Shown here: in pieces, positions 7,305 to 17,404 of the stretch
Layout of the letters: every line of letters starts with the position of its first letter
How positions within the stretch are numbered: position 1 is the first letter of the stretch
Source of the DNA: Actinomycetota bacterium
Lineage (GTDB): Bacteria; Actinomycetota; Acidimicrobiia; Acidimicrobiales; VFJN01
Reading direction: 5' to 3'
Assembly (NCBI GenBank): GCA_009886035.1
Contig: VFJN01000193.1
Span: 1-38,797, forward strand
DNA length: 38,797 nt
Notes under the pieces: generated by a model
The model's database searches: none
What the model saw: only the letters and a program-made list of their open reading frames with translations
Told to the model about the DNA's origin: nothing
Translations under genes and position numbers: made by a program

Positions 7305-8843
7305 ATGCAGACGCCATTGACCATCGGGGGGCACCTCCAGAGGGCCGGTGTGGTGTACGGGGACCGAATCGGGATCATCGATGAGCCTGACGCGCCCGGT
7401 GGGGGCTTGGGAAGGGTCACCTATCGACGCATGCACGAATTGGCCCAGGCCCAAGCCGCCAACCTCGACGAGCGAGGTATCGGAGGCGGCGAGCGAGTCG
7501 CCGTTCTGTCCCAGAACAGTGGTCGACTGCTCACCTCATTCTTTGGCGTGAGCGGGTACGGACGGATCTTGGTACCCATCAATTTCCGCCTGTCGTCAGA
7601 GGAAACCGGTTATATCCTCGAGCACTCAGGGGCCGACATGCTCCTCGTCGATGCCGAGCTGGCCGAGGCGGTTGCTCACCTGAAGGTGAAGCATCGCGTG
7701 GTGATGGGCACCAACAGCGACAGCGAGATCTACCTCGAGGGTCGCACGCCCGTCCCGTGGGAGGACGAGGACGAAAACGCCACCGCCAGCATCAACTACA
7801 CCAGCGGAACCACCGGCCGCCCCAAGGGTGTGGAGATGACCCATCGCAACCTCTGGACCAACTCCGCCATCTTCGGCTGGCACGCCGGCCTGTCCGATCG
7901 CGACACCTACCTTCACACGCTGCCCATGTTTCACTGCAACGGATGGGGCATGCCCTACGCCCTCACCGCGATGGGAGTGCCCCAGGTCGTGCTGCGCAAG
8001 GTCGATGGCAGCGAGATTCTTCGCCGGGTCGAGGAACACGGCGTGACCTTCATGTGTGGTGCGCCAGCGGTGGTGGCCATGGTGCTGGAGGCGGCTGCCT
8101 CCTGGGACGGCCCCATTCCGGGGAACGGCACGGCCCGTATCGTGGTGGCTGGCGCTCCGCCCCCCACCCGCACCATCGAGCGGGTCGAAACCGAACTGGG
8201 CTGGGAAATGATCCAGGCCTACGGCCTGACCGAGACCGCCCCCATACTCACCATGAACCGCACTCGGCCGGAATGGGATGGCCTCACGCCCGGCGAGCGG
8301 GCCATCAAGCTCTCCCGGGCCGGGGTGGCGGCGGTGGGTATCGACCTGCGTACCGACGAGCACGGTGAGATTTTGGCTCGGGGTAATCACATTCTCAAAA
8401 GTTACTGGGGGCAGCCCGAAGCCACCGACGAGGCCCTGGCCGGCGGATGGTTCCACACTGGCGATGGGGGTGCCATCGACGACGACGGCTATCTCACGAT
8501 CAGCGACCGCAAGAAAGACGTGATCATCACCGGCGGCGAGAACGTGAGTTCCATCGAGGTGGAAAATGCGCTCTTCTCCCACCCGGCGGTTGGTGAGGTC
8601 TGTGTCTTCGGCGTGCCCGACCCTAAATGGGGCGAGACCATCAAGGCGCTCGTCGTGCTCGCCCCCGGCCAGGCCGCCAGTGAGGACGAGCTCCGGGCGT
8701 GGTGCAAGGAACGGATGGCGGGTTTCAAGTGCCCCACCACCGTCGAGTTCCGCGACGAACTCGCCCGCACCGCCACCGGGAAGCTCCAGAAATTCAAGCT
8801 CCGCGCCCCCTACTGGGAAGGTCGGGACCGCCAGGTCAACTAA
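7305..8843 (+). CDS. AMP-forming acyl-CoA synthetase (fatty-acid-CoA ligase family)
   Basis: ANL-superfamily ligase activating a carboxylic acid through an acyl-adenylate to the CoA thioester; substrate cannot be told from sequence by eye. The 512-residue product has the ATP-binding loop YTSGTTGRPKGVEMTHRNL, the IQAYGLTETAP motif, the hinge WFHTGDGGAIDDDGYLTISDRKKDVI and the C-terminal lysine motif TATGKLQKFKLR. I prefer the ATG at 7305 (TAGGAG 8-9 nt upstream) to the ORF start at 7215, whose extension runs through the divergent leuB leader and promoter. It is divergent from leuB and 21 nt upstream of greA. It resembles medium/long-chain or aryl-acyl ligases more than acetyl-CoA synthetase. 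Confidence 0.88.
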   Translation: MQTPLTIGGHLQRAGVVYGDRIGIIDEPDAPGGGLGRVTYRRMHELAQAQAANLDERGIGGGERVAVLSQNSGRLLTSFFGVSGYGRILVPINFRLSSEETGYILEHSGADMLLVDAELAEAVAHLKVKHRVVMGTNSDSEIYLEGRTPVPWEDEDENATASINYTSGTTGRPKGVEMTHRNLWTNSAIFGWHAGLSDRDTYLHTLPMFHCNGWGMPYALTAMGVPQVVLRKVDGSEILRRVEEHGVTFMCGAPAVVAMVLEAAASWDGPIPGNGTARIVVAGAPPPTRTIERVETELGWEMIQAYGLTETAPILTMNRTRPEWDGLTPGERAIKLSRAGVAAVGIDLRTDEHGEILARGNHILKSYWGQPEATDEALAGGWFHTGDGGAIDDDGYLTISDRKKDVIITGGENVSSIEVENALFSHPAVGEVCVFGVPDPKWGETIKALVVLAPGQAASEDELRAWCKERMAGFKCPTTVEFRDELARTATGKLQKFKLRAPYWEGRDRQVN

Positions 8844-8864
8844 CCCAACTACGCTCGGAGGGTT

Positions 8865-9332
8865 ATGCCGCCCACGCACTATCTCTCCCAACCGGCCTAC
8901 GACCGGCTCAAGGCCGAGCACGACGACCTCACCACGGTCGGGCGAGTGAGCATTGCGCGCAAGATTGAAACTGCCCGCGAGTTGGGCGACTTGAAAGAAA
9001 ACGGCGATTACCACGCCGCCAAAGACTTCCAGGGCCAGATGGAGGCCCGGATCCGCCAACTCGCCTCCATGATTGAGCATTGCGAGATTGTGGAAGGCAC
9101 CGACGGCTCCGCCGTCGAGCCCGGATCCGTGGTGGAACTCCGCTACGAAGGCGACGACACCACGGAGCAATACTTCTTCGGCTCGGTCGAAGAACGGGGC
9201 GTGGACCACGAAATCATCAGTCCACAGTCGCCGCTGGGCAAAGCCCTCATCGGCAGAACGCCGGGCGACGAGGTGAGCTTCGAAAGCCCTACCGGCGCCA
9301 CCCTGACCGTCCAGGTCGTCACGATTCAGTAG
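8865..9332 (+). CDS. greA: Transcription elongation factor GreA
   Basis: Cleavage factor that inserts into the secondary channel of backtracked RNA polymerase and stimulates transcript cleavage. The product has 155 residues, the usual length. The N-terminal coiled coil (residues about 10-75) carries ARELGDLKENGDYHAAKD, the family signature with the acidic tip residues, and the C-terminal FKBP-like domain ends in SPLGKALIGRTPGDEVSFESPTG. The start ATG has GGAGGG just upstream; a TACGCT -10-like box also lies 9 nt upstream. It follows the acyl-CoA synthetase by 21 nt and may be co-transcribed or have its own promoter. Confidence 0.95.
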   Translation: MPPTHYLSQPAYDRLKAEHDDLTTVGRVSIARKIETARELGDLKENGDYHAAKDFQGQMEARIRQLASMIEHCEIVEGTDGSAVEPGSVVELRYEGDDTTEQYFFGSVEERGVDHEIISPQSPLGKALIGRTPGDEVSFESPTGATLTVQVVTIQ

Positions 9333-9356
9333 GCGTGCACGGTCACCTTTTGCGAC

Positions 9357-10028
9357 TCAGTCGGCGCCAGACTGTTGGCCCGCCGATGCGGCGCCGGTGG
9401 CCCGTTCGATGCGGTCGGCGGCGGCAACGACCTCGGCCCCGTACCGCTCGCCCGGCGTGTGGCTGAGGCGCTCGATCGGGCCACTCAGCGACACCGCCGC
9501 TACCACCTCACCGCGGGCATCCTGCACCGGCGCCGACACACTGGCCACCCCTTGTTCACGCTCACCCACGCTCGCCACCCATTCCCCGGGGGCGCCGCCG
9601 AGAACGTGACCCGCACTCCCCCGATCCATCGGCAGGCGGGCGCCCACGGGCACGATCGTGCGCAATTCACGAGAAGACTCGATCGACTCGACGCACACGC
9701 GGGCATCACCGTCGCGCACGAAGAGTTGCACGCTTTCCCCCGTCTGCTCGTGGAGCCAGGCCAACGCGGGCCGGGCGGCCGCCCACACCGGCACCGCCTT
9801 GGCGGCCTCATGGCCAAGCCCGATCAAACGCAGACCGAGGCAGAAGCGACCGGCATGGTCCCGGCGCAACAGCCCGTGGTGCTCCAACGCCACCGCCAGA
9901 CGATGGGCCGTAGGCCGACTGAGCCCGGTGGCCACCACCAGTTCGGCCAACGAGCGCGGTTTGACCTCCACCGCCGCCAGCAGGCCCATGGCCTTGTCCA
10001 ACACGCCGACACCGCTTAGACTGTCCAT
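9357..10028 (-). CDS. IclR-family regulator, NdgR/LtbR-like
   Basis: The 223-residue product has an N-terminal winged helix (RSLAELVVATGLSRPTAHRLAVALEHHGLL) and a C-terminal IclR effector domain. It is transcribed divergently from leuCD, which is the conserved setting of actinobacterial NdgR (Streptomyces) and LtbR (Corynebacterium), known regulators of leuCD and other leucine genes. By that analogy it should control leuCD and itself. Its own promoter TTGACT-N17-AATAAT overlaps an inverted repeat, and the ATG lies 8 nt after the -10 with no Shine-Dalgarno, so the mRNA may be leaderless. Orthology is inferred from family and context; I have not compared sequences directly. Confidence 0.85.
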   Translation of the reverse strand: MDSLSGVGVLDKAMGLLAAVEVKPRSLAELVVATGLSRPTAHRLAVALEHHGLLRRDHAGRFCLGLRLIGLGHEAAKAVPVWAAARPALAWLHEQTGESVQLFVRDGDARVCVESIESSRELRTIVPVGARLPMDRGSAGHVLGGAPGEWVASVGEREQGVASVSAPVQDARGEVVAAVSLSGPIERLSHTPGERYGAEVVAAADRIERATGAASAGQQSGAD

Positions 10029-10036
10029 TGGGTAGG

Positions 10037-10065
10037 ATTATTGTCTCATTATATAAGACAGTCAA
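10037..10065 (-). promoter_or_regulatory. Promoter of the IclR regulator gene
   Basis: On the minus strand TTGACT (10060-10065), 17-nt spacer, AATAAT (10037-10042), close to consensus. The start codon follows 8 nt after the -10. The divergent leuC promoter probably uses the AT-rich TATATA (about 10049-10054) in the same stretch, with leuC carrying its own Shine-Dalgarno GAGGA. Confidence 0.65.
10042..10060 (+). promoter_or_regulatory. Predicted IclR-type operator shared by leuC and the regulator
   Basis: TGTCTCAT-TAT-ATAAGACA is an inverted repeat with 7 of 8 matching positions per half-site. It fills the spacer of the regulator's promoter and covers the likely leuC -10, so a protein bound here could repress both genes. 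Confidence 0.6.
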
Positions 10066-10077
10066 GAGGACATCGAC

Positions 10078-11478
10078 ATGGCCAAGACGCTCTCGGAAAA
10101 GGTGTGGGACCGCCACGTGGTGCGCAGTGCACCGGGCGAACCCGACCTGCTCTACATCGATCTTCACCTCGTGCACGAGGTGACCAGCCCCCAGGCCTTC
10201 GACGGCATCCGTCTGGCGGGCCGCTCGGTTCGCCGCCCCGATCTCACGGTGGCCACCGCCGACCACAACGTGCCCACCAAGGACAGCGATCAGCCCATCG
10301 CGGATCCGATCTCCGCCCGGCAACTCGAAGTGCTCGCCTCCAACACCGCCGAATTCGGGATCACCCACTACGGCATCGGCGATCCCAACCAGGGCATCGT
10401 CCATGTCATCGGTCCCGAGCAAGGGCGCACCCTGCCCGGCATGACCATCGTGTGCGGGGATAGCCACACCTCAACCCACGGTGCCTTCGGAGCGTTGGCG
10501 TTCGGTATTGGCACCAGCGAGGTGGAGCACGTACTGGCCACCCAAACCCTTCCCCAGGTTCGGCCCGGCACCATGGCGGTCACCGTGACCGGCACGCTGC
10601 CCGCCGGGGTCACTGCCAAAGACGTGATCCTCGCCATCGTTGGCCGCATCGGAACCGGCGGCGGGATCGGCTCGATCATCGAGTACCGGGGCGACACCAT
10701 CGAACGCCTTTCGATGGAGGGCCGCATGACGATCTGCAACATGTCCATCGAAGCCGGCGCCAAGGCCGGGCTCATCGCGCCCGACGACATCACCTTCGAG
10801 TACCTCAAGGGCCGCACCCACGCGCCGGAGGGCGAGGCCTGGGAGCAGGCATTGGCCGACTGGCGGTCCCTGCCCACCGATCCCGGTGCCACCTTCGACA
10901 AAGAAGTCCACATCGACGCCACCACCATCACCCCGCATGTTTCCTGGGGCACCAACCCCGCCCAGGTAGTTCCCCTCACCGGCACCATCCCCTCTCCCGA
11001 GGACATCGCCGATCCCCACGAACGCGACAGCGCCGTCCGGGCCCTGGAGTACATGGGCCTCACCGCCGGTACCCCGGTGCGAGAGATCCCCGTCGACACC
11101 GTGTTCATTGGGAGTTGCACCAACTCCCGCATTGAGGATCTCCGCGCCGCGGCCGCGGTGGCGGAGGGTCGTCAGGTGAAAGCGGGTCTGCGCACGTTGG
11201 TGGTCCCCGGCAGTTTTGCCGTGAAACTCCAGGCCGAGGCCGAAGGGCTCGACGTGATCTTCACCACCGCCGGGTTCGATTGGCGAGAACCGGGCTGCTC
11301 GATGTGTTTGGCGATGAATCCCGACAAACTCGCCGTGGGTGAGCGATCGGCGTCGACGAGCAACCGCAACTTCGAAGGCCGACAGGGACGGGGCGGACGC
11401 ACCCACCTCGTGTCGCCGGCGGTCGCCGCCGCCACCGCCATCGCTGGTCACTTTGCCCTACCGGAGGATCTCGTCTGA
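10078..11478 (+). CDS. leuC: 3-isopropylmalate dehydratase large subunit
   Basis: Forms the [4Fe-4S] isomerase with LeuD that turns 2-isopropylmalate into 3-isopropylmalate; the same enzyme usually handles citramalate. The 466-residue product begins [13 protein letters not shown], carries ATADHNVPT and [21 protein letters not shown], and has the cluster cysteines in IGSCTNSR (C347) and GCSMC (C407, C410). A Shine-Dalgarno GAGGA precedes the ATG. The TGA stop overlaps the leuD ATG by one base. Control appears to be through the operator at 10042-10060; I see no attenuator upstream. Confidence 0.97.
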   Translation: MAKTLSEKVWDRHVVRSAPGEPDLLYIDLHLVHEVTSPQAFDGIRLAGRSVRRPDLTVATADHNVPTKDSDQPIADPISARQLEVLASNTAEFGITHYGIGDPNQGIVHVIGPEQGRTLPGMTIVCGDSHTSTHGAFGALAFGIGTSEVEHVLATQTLPQVRPGTMAVTVTGTLPAGVTAKDVILAIVGRIGTGGGIGSIIEYRGDTIERLSMEGRMTICNMSIEAGAKAGLIAPDDITFEYLKGRTHAPEGEAWEQALADWRSLPTDPGATFDKEVHIDATTITPHVSWGTNPAQVVPLTGTIPSPEDIADPHERDSAVRALEYMGLTAGTPVREIPVDTVFIGSCTNSRIEDLRAAAAVAEGRQVKAGLRTLVVPGSFAVKLQAEAEGLDVIFTTAGFDWREPGCSMCLAMNPDKLAVGERSASTSNRNFEGRQGRGGRTHLVSPAVAAATAIAGHFALPEDLV

Positions 11479-12068
11479 TGGATGCCGTACAGATCGTGCA
11501 AGGCACTGCCCTCCCGCTCGACCGCTCGGATGTGGACACAGACCAGATCATCCCGGCCGAGTGGCTCAAACGCGTTGAACGCACCGGATTCGGCCCGGGC
11601 CTGTTCTCGTCGTGGCGCGACGAGAAAGACTTCGTGTTGAACGACGAACGTTTCGCAGGGGCCAACGTCCTCGTAGCCGGTCCCAACTTCGGCACCGGAT
11701 CCAGCCGGGAACACGCCGTGTGGGCGATCATGGACTACGGCTTCGCGGCCGTGGTCAGCCCCCGCTTCGCCGACATCTTCCGCAACAACTGCACGAAGAA
11801 CGGCCTGGTACCGGTGATGGTCTCCGCCGAGGTGGGCGAAAGGCTCCTCGCCGCGGTGGAAGCTGATCCCACCCTGGAGTTTGTGGTCGACGTCGACCGT
11901 CGCACGCTCAGCGTGCCCGCCCTCGACCTCGAGGTGGACTTCCCTCTCGAAGACAGCGTGCGCGAACGCTTCCTCCAAGGCCTCGACGACATCGGCATCA
12001 CCCTGCGCGCCGAATCCGCCATCACCACCTTCGAGGCCACCCGCCCGGCCTGGCTCCCCACCGCTTAG
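11478..12068 (+). CDS. leuD: 3-isopropylmalate dehydratase small subunit
   Basis: Swivelling domain partner of LeuC. The 196-residue product contains LDRSDVDTDQIIPAEWLKRV, the GPNFGTGSSREHAVWAIMDYGF substrate-loop region, and FADIFRNNCTKNGLVPV. Start ATG overlaps the leuC stop (TGATG), so translation is coupled. The gene ends against the convergent M1 peptidase. Confidence 0.96.
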   Translation: MDAVQIVQGTALPLDRSDVDTDQIIPAEWLKRVERTGFGPGLFSSWRDEKDFVLNDERFAGANVLVAGPNFGTGSSREHAVWAIMDYGFAAVVSPRFADIFRNNCTKNGLVPVMVSAEVGERLLAAVEADPTLEFVVDVDRRTLSVPALDLEVDFPLEDSVRERFLQGLDDIGITLRAESAITTFEATRPAWLPTA

Positions 12069-12086
12069 CCCGCCGACCTACGGGCT
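12067..12086. terminator. Small hairpin between convergent leuD and M1 peptidase
   Basis: AGCCCG and CGGGCT form a 6-bp stem across 8 nt and overlap the ends of both convergent genes. No U-tract follows, so it is a weak terminator candidate. Confidence 0.35.
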
Positions 12087-13487
12087 GATGGGGTTGTAGA
12101 GCCAGGCCTGGAACAGATCACCCAACCGCTGGCCGCTGATGGCTTCGGCCAGGGCAATGAACTCCGGGGTGGAACCGTGGGCGCCGGCTCGCTCCGATGC
12201 CCAGGTGCGCAGGATCTCGAAAAAGGCGCCGTCGCCGACGGTCTCTCGCAACGCCTGCAGCGTCCTGCCCCCCCGGAGATACACCGACGGCACAAAGAGT
12301 TCATCCGGCCCCGGGTCGCCCGGGGGGATGTTATTTCCCGCCGCCGCGGCCTCCTGGGCCAGAGCAGCCGCCGTGGGGCCACCGGAGCGCTCTTGGTAGA
12401 TCCACTCGGCGTAGGTGGCAAACCCCTCGTTCAGCCAGATGTCGTTCCAGCTGGCGACGCTCACCGAATTGCCGAACCATTGGTGCGCCAGTTCGTGGAG
12501 CAGCGTGATGTCCGCCCCCCGACCCTGCACCACCAATTCACGGCCCAGAACCGTGAGCGTCTGGGTTTCCAACGCGAAACCGAGTTCGTCATCCACCACC
12601 AGAACCCCGTAGGCCTCGAAGGGGTACGGTCCGAACACCTCGGCCAGCGCTCGGATCATGACGGCAGTACCTTCCGTGGCCACCCGTCCCTCCGTCGCCC
12701 ACTTCCGGTGGAAAGCGTGACGCACCACCACCCCGTCCACCGTTCCCCCATCCACCAACTCGTAGTCGCCGATGGCGATCTGGACCAGATAACTAGCCAT
12801 CGGATCGCGCACCTCGTAAGTCCAGGCCGTGGCGTCATCCCCCAGTTCCTCGCGGCCGGCCAGCCGACCGTTGGCGGCCACCGTCTGATCGCTTGGGGCG
12901 GTAACCCGCAGGGTGTAGGTGGCCTTGTCGCTCGGATGATCATTCACCGGGAAAAACGTGGCGGCGCCCCCCGGTTCAGACACCACAAAGGCCTCCCGAC
13001 CGCGGGTCTGCCACCCCAACGCGAACAAGTCCGTTCCCATGCTGATCGGGGTGGGCCGGCCGTGATAGGTGACCTCGGTCGTGAAGCGCCGGCCCTGCCC
13101 GATCACCTGATCGGGGGTGATCACCAGTTCTCGCCCCACCCGATCGAACGTCGCCGGGCGTCCATCGACGGTCACCTTGCGCACCTCCATCCCCGCCAGG
13201 TCCAGGTCGAACCGGCTGAGGTTCTGGGTGGTCACCGACCGGATGGTGGTCACCCCCTCCAGGTGTCCCTCATCGGCAGCCCAGGTGAGATCCACCCGGT
13301 AGTGGTCCACCGCGTAGCCCCCGTTACCCAATTCCGGGAAGTAGGGATCCCCCACCCCCACCGCGCCCGGGGTTCCCCCCGGGGATGCCGCCAGATCCGC
13401 CGCCGGGCCCAGGATCATCAGCGCGCCCACCATCCCCAACGCCACCGACGCGAAGGGAGCCAACCGCGATCGACGCACCTGCGTCAC
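12078..13487 (-). CDS. Secreted M1-family metallopeptidase
   Basis: Zinc aminopeptidase family. The 469-residue product has a signal-peptide-like N-terminus (VRRSRLAPFASVALGMVGAL, cleavage plausible near the Ala-rich stretch), an N-terminal beta domain, and the zinc site HELAH (H331, H335) with the third ligand E354 in WLNEGFATYAEW. The GAMEN exopeptidase loop is replaced by LGFALETQT, keeping the Glu; short actinobacterial M1 enzymes often look like this. The large helical C-terminal domain of full-length M1 enzymes is absent. Start GTG. It follows leuA by 58 nt on the same strand and could be read through from it. Confidence 0.87.
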   Translation of the reverse strand: MTQVRRSRLAPFASVALGMVGALMILGPAADLAASPGGTPGAVGVGDPYFPELGNGGYAVDHYRVDLTWAADEGHLEGVTTIRSVTTQNLSRFDLDLAGMEVRKVTVDGRPATFDRVGRELVITPDQVIGQGRRFTTEVTYHGRPTPISMGTDLFALGWQTRGREAFVVSEPGGAATFFPVNDHPSDKATYTLRVTAPSDQTVAANGRLAGREELGDDATAWTYEVRDPMASYLVQIAIGDYELVDGGTVDGVVVRHAFHRKWATEGRVATEGTAVMIRALAEVFGPYPFEAYGVLVVDDELGFALETQTLTVLGRELVVQGRGADITLLHELAHQWFGNSVSVASWNDIWLNEGFATYAEWIYQERSGGPTAAALAQEAAAAGNNIPPGDPGPDELFVPSVYLRGGRTLQALRETVGDGAFFEILRTWASERAGAHGSTPEFIALAEAISGQRLGDLFQAWLYNPISP

Positions 13488-13545
13488 ATAACCAGATTCG
13501 CAGTGCCGGTTGGCGGACCCTCGGGCCTACCCCGAACCCCGACGG

Positions 13546-15397
<1,852 letters not shown>

Positions 15398-15403
15398 GTG
15401 TTT

Positions 15404-15433
15404 ATCTTTCCGCTCCGCCGCCTCGCCCGTCAA
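15404..15433 (-). promoter_or_regulatory. Predicted promoter of the leuA leader
   Basis: TTGACG (15428-15433), 18-nt spacer, AAAGAT (15404-15409), then 6 nt to the leader ATG. It overlaps the divergent upstream region of the sunset-domain gene at 15454. Confidence 0.6.
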
Positions 15434-15453
15434 GGCAGCAGTAGGGTTCCGGC

Positions 15454-15756
15454 GTGATCAAACGGTCCTTCCCCAGGGGACTGGCGCTCGTTGTGCTGGT
15501 CGGGCTCGCCTGGCTCATCTCCCGGCGCCGGGGGGCAACGGCCCCCGCATCGGCGCTCCCGCCGGTCCCTGCCCTCGTGCCGTGGGTTCCACCCGAAGCC
15601 AACGGGTGTCCCTCCAGCCATCCCGTAAAGGCCAAACTCGCCTCCAAGATTTTCCACCAGCCGGGCATGGCCAACTACGAGCGCACCAATCCCGACCGCT
15701 GCTATCTCAACGACACCGCCGCCGCCGCCGACGGCTTCCGGGTGGCCAAGCGGTAA
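15454..15756 (+). CDS. Small membrane-anchored sunset-domain protein
   Basis: The 100-residue product has an N-terminal membrane anchor (about residues 9-23, LALVVLVGLAWLISRRR), a Pro/Ala-rich stretch, and a C-terminal module with CPSSHPVKAKLASKIFH, NYERTNPDRCYLND and GFRVAKR. This matches the sunset domain, a short module found as an extra domain in many actinobacterial proteins, function not established. Here it is nearly the whole protein. The start is GTG 15454; a TAGGGT box lies 6 nt upstream with no Shine-Dalgarno, suggesting a leaderless mRNA. Divergent from leuA and just before the convergent serA end. Confidence 0.75.
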   Translation: MIKRSFPRGLALVVLVGLAWLISRRRGATAPASALPPVPALVPWVPPEANGCPSSHPVKAKLASKIFHQPGMANYERTNPDRCYLNDTAAAADGFRVAKR

Positions 15757-15762
15757 GCGGAT

Positions 15763-17322
15763 CTACAGCGCCGCTACCGATACAACACCCGGTACCGCCC
15801 GGATCGCTGCTTGCACGGCAGCGGGCACCGCTACGCCGGTGGCCAGCACCATCAACGAGGCCATTCCTTGGGGGGAACGCCCCAGGTGCATGTCGTCGAT
15901 GTTGATGGCGGCTTCACCCACCACACCGGTAACCGCCGAGATCATCCCGGGCACATCGTTGTTGCGCACCACCACCATGTGGTCGGCCGGGGGGAGATCG
16001 ATCGAATAGTCGTCCAGCATGACGATGCGCGGCTGGGCGCTGAGGCCCACCAGAGTGCCTCCGATGGCATGGTCTCCACCGCGAATGGTGATCAAGTTGA
16101 CGTAGTCGTGCGTGGTGGTGGAGGAGGACTCCCGCACTTCCACCCCGCGCTCGGCGGCCAGCCGCGGCGCGTTCACATAACTCACCGGCTCGGCGCTCAC
16201 CTTGCTGAACACCCCCTTGAGGACTGACAGAGTGAGGATGCGAGTGTCGGACTCGGCCAGGTGGCCCTCGTAGCCGATCTCCAAAAGGTCGGTGATGCTG
16301 GCCGACAGACCGGCGAAGAGTCGGCCCAGTTGCTCGGCCAGGGGCAGATAGGGGCGCACCACACTGGATGCCTCCGCCGCGCTCACGTTCACCGCGAACG
16401 GCACGAACTCACCGGCGAGCGCCAGGGCCACCTGCTCGGCGATGGTGTCGCCCGCTTTATCCTGCGCCTCGGCGGTACTCGCGCCGAGGTGCGGGGTAAC
16501 CACCACTTGGGGCAACCCGAACAGCGGCGACGACGTGGTGGGCTCAGTGGCGAACACGTCGATGGCTGCGCCACCGATCCGGCCCGCCCGGATGGCTTCA
16601 GCGAGGGCGACTTCGTCGATCACTCCACCGCGAGAAACATTGATCACCCGCAGGTTCGGCTTGGCCTTGGCCAACAACTCTTCACTGATCATCCCAAGCG
16701 TTTCGGGCGTCTTGACCACGTGAAGGGTGAGGAAATCGGATTGGGCCACCAGGTCGTCGAGGCTCAGTAGCTCCACGTTGATCTGACGGGCCCGCTCGGC
16801 GGCCACGAACGGATCGTGCGCCACCACCCGCATTCCGAAAGCCAACGCTCGCTGGGCTACCAGTTTCCCGATACGACCCAACCCCACGATCCCGAGGGTC
16901 TTGTCGGCCAGTTCGATGCCCTCCCATTGCGAGCGCTCCCAGCGCCCGGCCACGAGCGCCGCGTGGGCCTGGGGAATGTTGCGGGCCTGAGCCAGCAGCA
17001 TCGCCATCGTGTGTTCGGCGGTGGTGAGAATGTTCGATTGGGGGGCATTGACCACCATCACGCCCTGGGCGGTGGCGGCGTCGGTGTCTACGTTGTCGAG
17101 GCCGATACCGGCCCGGCCCACCACCACGAGATCCTGGCCCGCTGCGATCACCTCGGCGGTAACCGTGGTGGAGGAACGGATGATGAGCGCCTGCGCTCCC
17201 ACCACGGCCGCCAGCAGGCCCTCAGGGGTGAGGCCGAGTTGGAGGTCCACCTCATGGCCCGCCGACCGCAGGCGATCGAGCCCACCGTCGGCGATCTTTT
17301 CGGTCACGAGGATCCTGGCCAT
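15763..17322 (-). CDS. serA: D-3-phosphoglycerate dehydrogenase
   Basis: NAD-dependent first enzyme of serine synthesis. The 519-residue product is the long type: substrate/NAD core with ALIIRSSTTVTAEV, VGRAGIGLDNVD, the Rossmann loop LGIVGLGRIGKLVA, NVSRGGVIDE and the catalytic-region PHLGASTAEAQ; then an intervening ASB domain and a C-terminal ACT domain from about residue 445, normally the serine sensor. I chose ATG 17322 (ARILVTEK follows), since the extra ORF residues have no similarity. A CAGACT box lies 6 nt upstream, so it may be leaderless. With serC at 20676 it gives two of the three serine steps. Confidence 0.95.
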   Translation of the reverse strand: MARILVTEKIADGGLDRLRSAGHEVDLQLGLTPEGLLAAVVGAQALIIRSSTTVTAEVIAAGQDLVVVGRAGIGLDNVDTDAATAQGVMVVNAPQSNILTTAEHTMAMLLAQARNIPQAHAALVAGRWERSQWEGIELADKTLGIVGLGRIGKLVAQRALAFGMRVVAHDPFVAAERARQINVELLSLDDLVAQSDFLTLHVVKTPETLGMISEELLAKAKPNLRVINVSRGGVIDEVALAEAIRAGRIGGAAIDVFATEPTTSSPLFGLPQVVVTPHLGASTAEAQDKAGDTIAEQVALALAGEFVPFAVNVSAAEASSVVRPYLPLAEQLGRLFAGLSASITDLLEIGYEGHLAESDTRILTLSVLKGVFSKVSAEPVSYVNAPRLAAERGVEVRESSSTTTHDYVNLITIRGGDHAIGGTLVGLSAQPRIVMLDDYSIDLPPADHMVVVRNNDVPGMISAVTGVVGEAAINIDDMHLGRSPQGMASLMVLATGVAVPAAVQAAIRAVPGVVSVAAL

Positions 17323-17404
17323 GGGGCGAGTCTGGTCGGCCCCTGCGCACAGCCGCCAACCCATGGCCGGCGCGACCGTCGCCCCGGGCCTTTGCCGTGC
17401 ACCC

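Noticed and set aside
7626-9209. 527-residue minus-strand ORF
   Set aside because: Shadow of the acyl-CoA synthetase and greA, both with complete family motifs on the plus strand.
10029-10077. Attenuator in front of leuC
   Set aside because: No terminator hairpin and no small frame with Leu codons; the region is explained by a promoter and an inverted repeat.
12571-12620. Loss of the GAMEN motif as evidence that the M1 peptidase is inactive
   Set aside because: The Glu is kept (FALETQT) and the full zinc site is intact; short actinobacterial M1 enzymes commonly show this variant.
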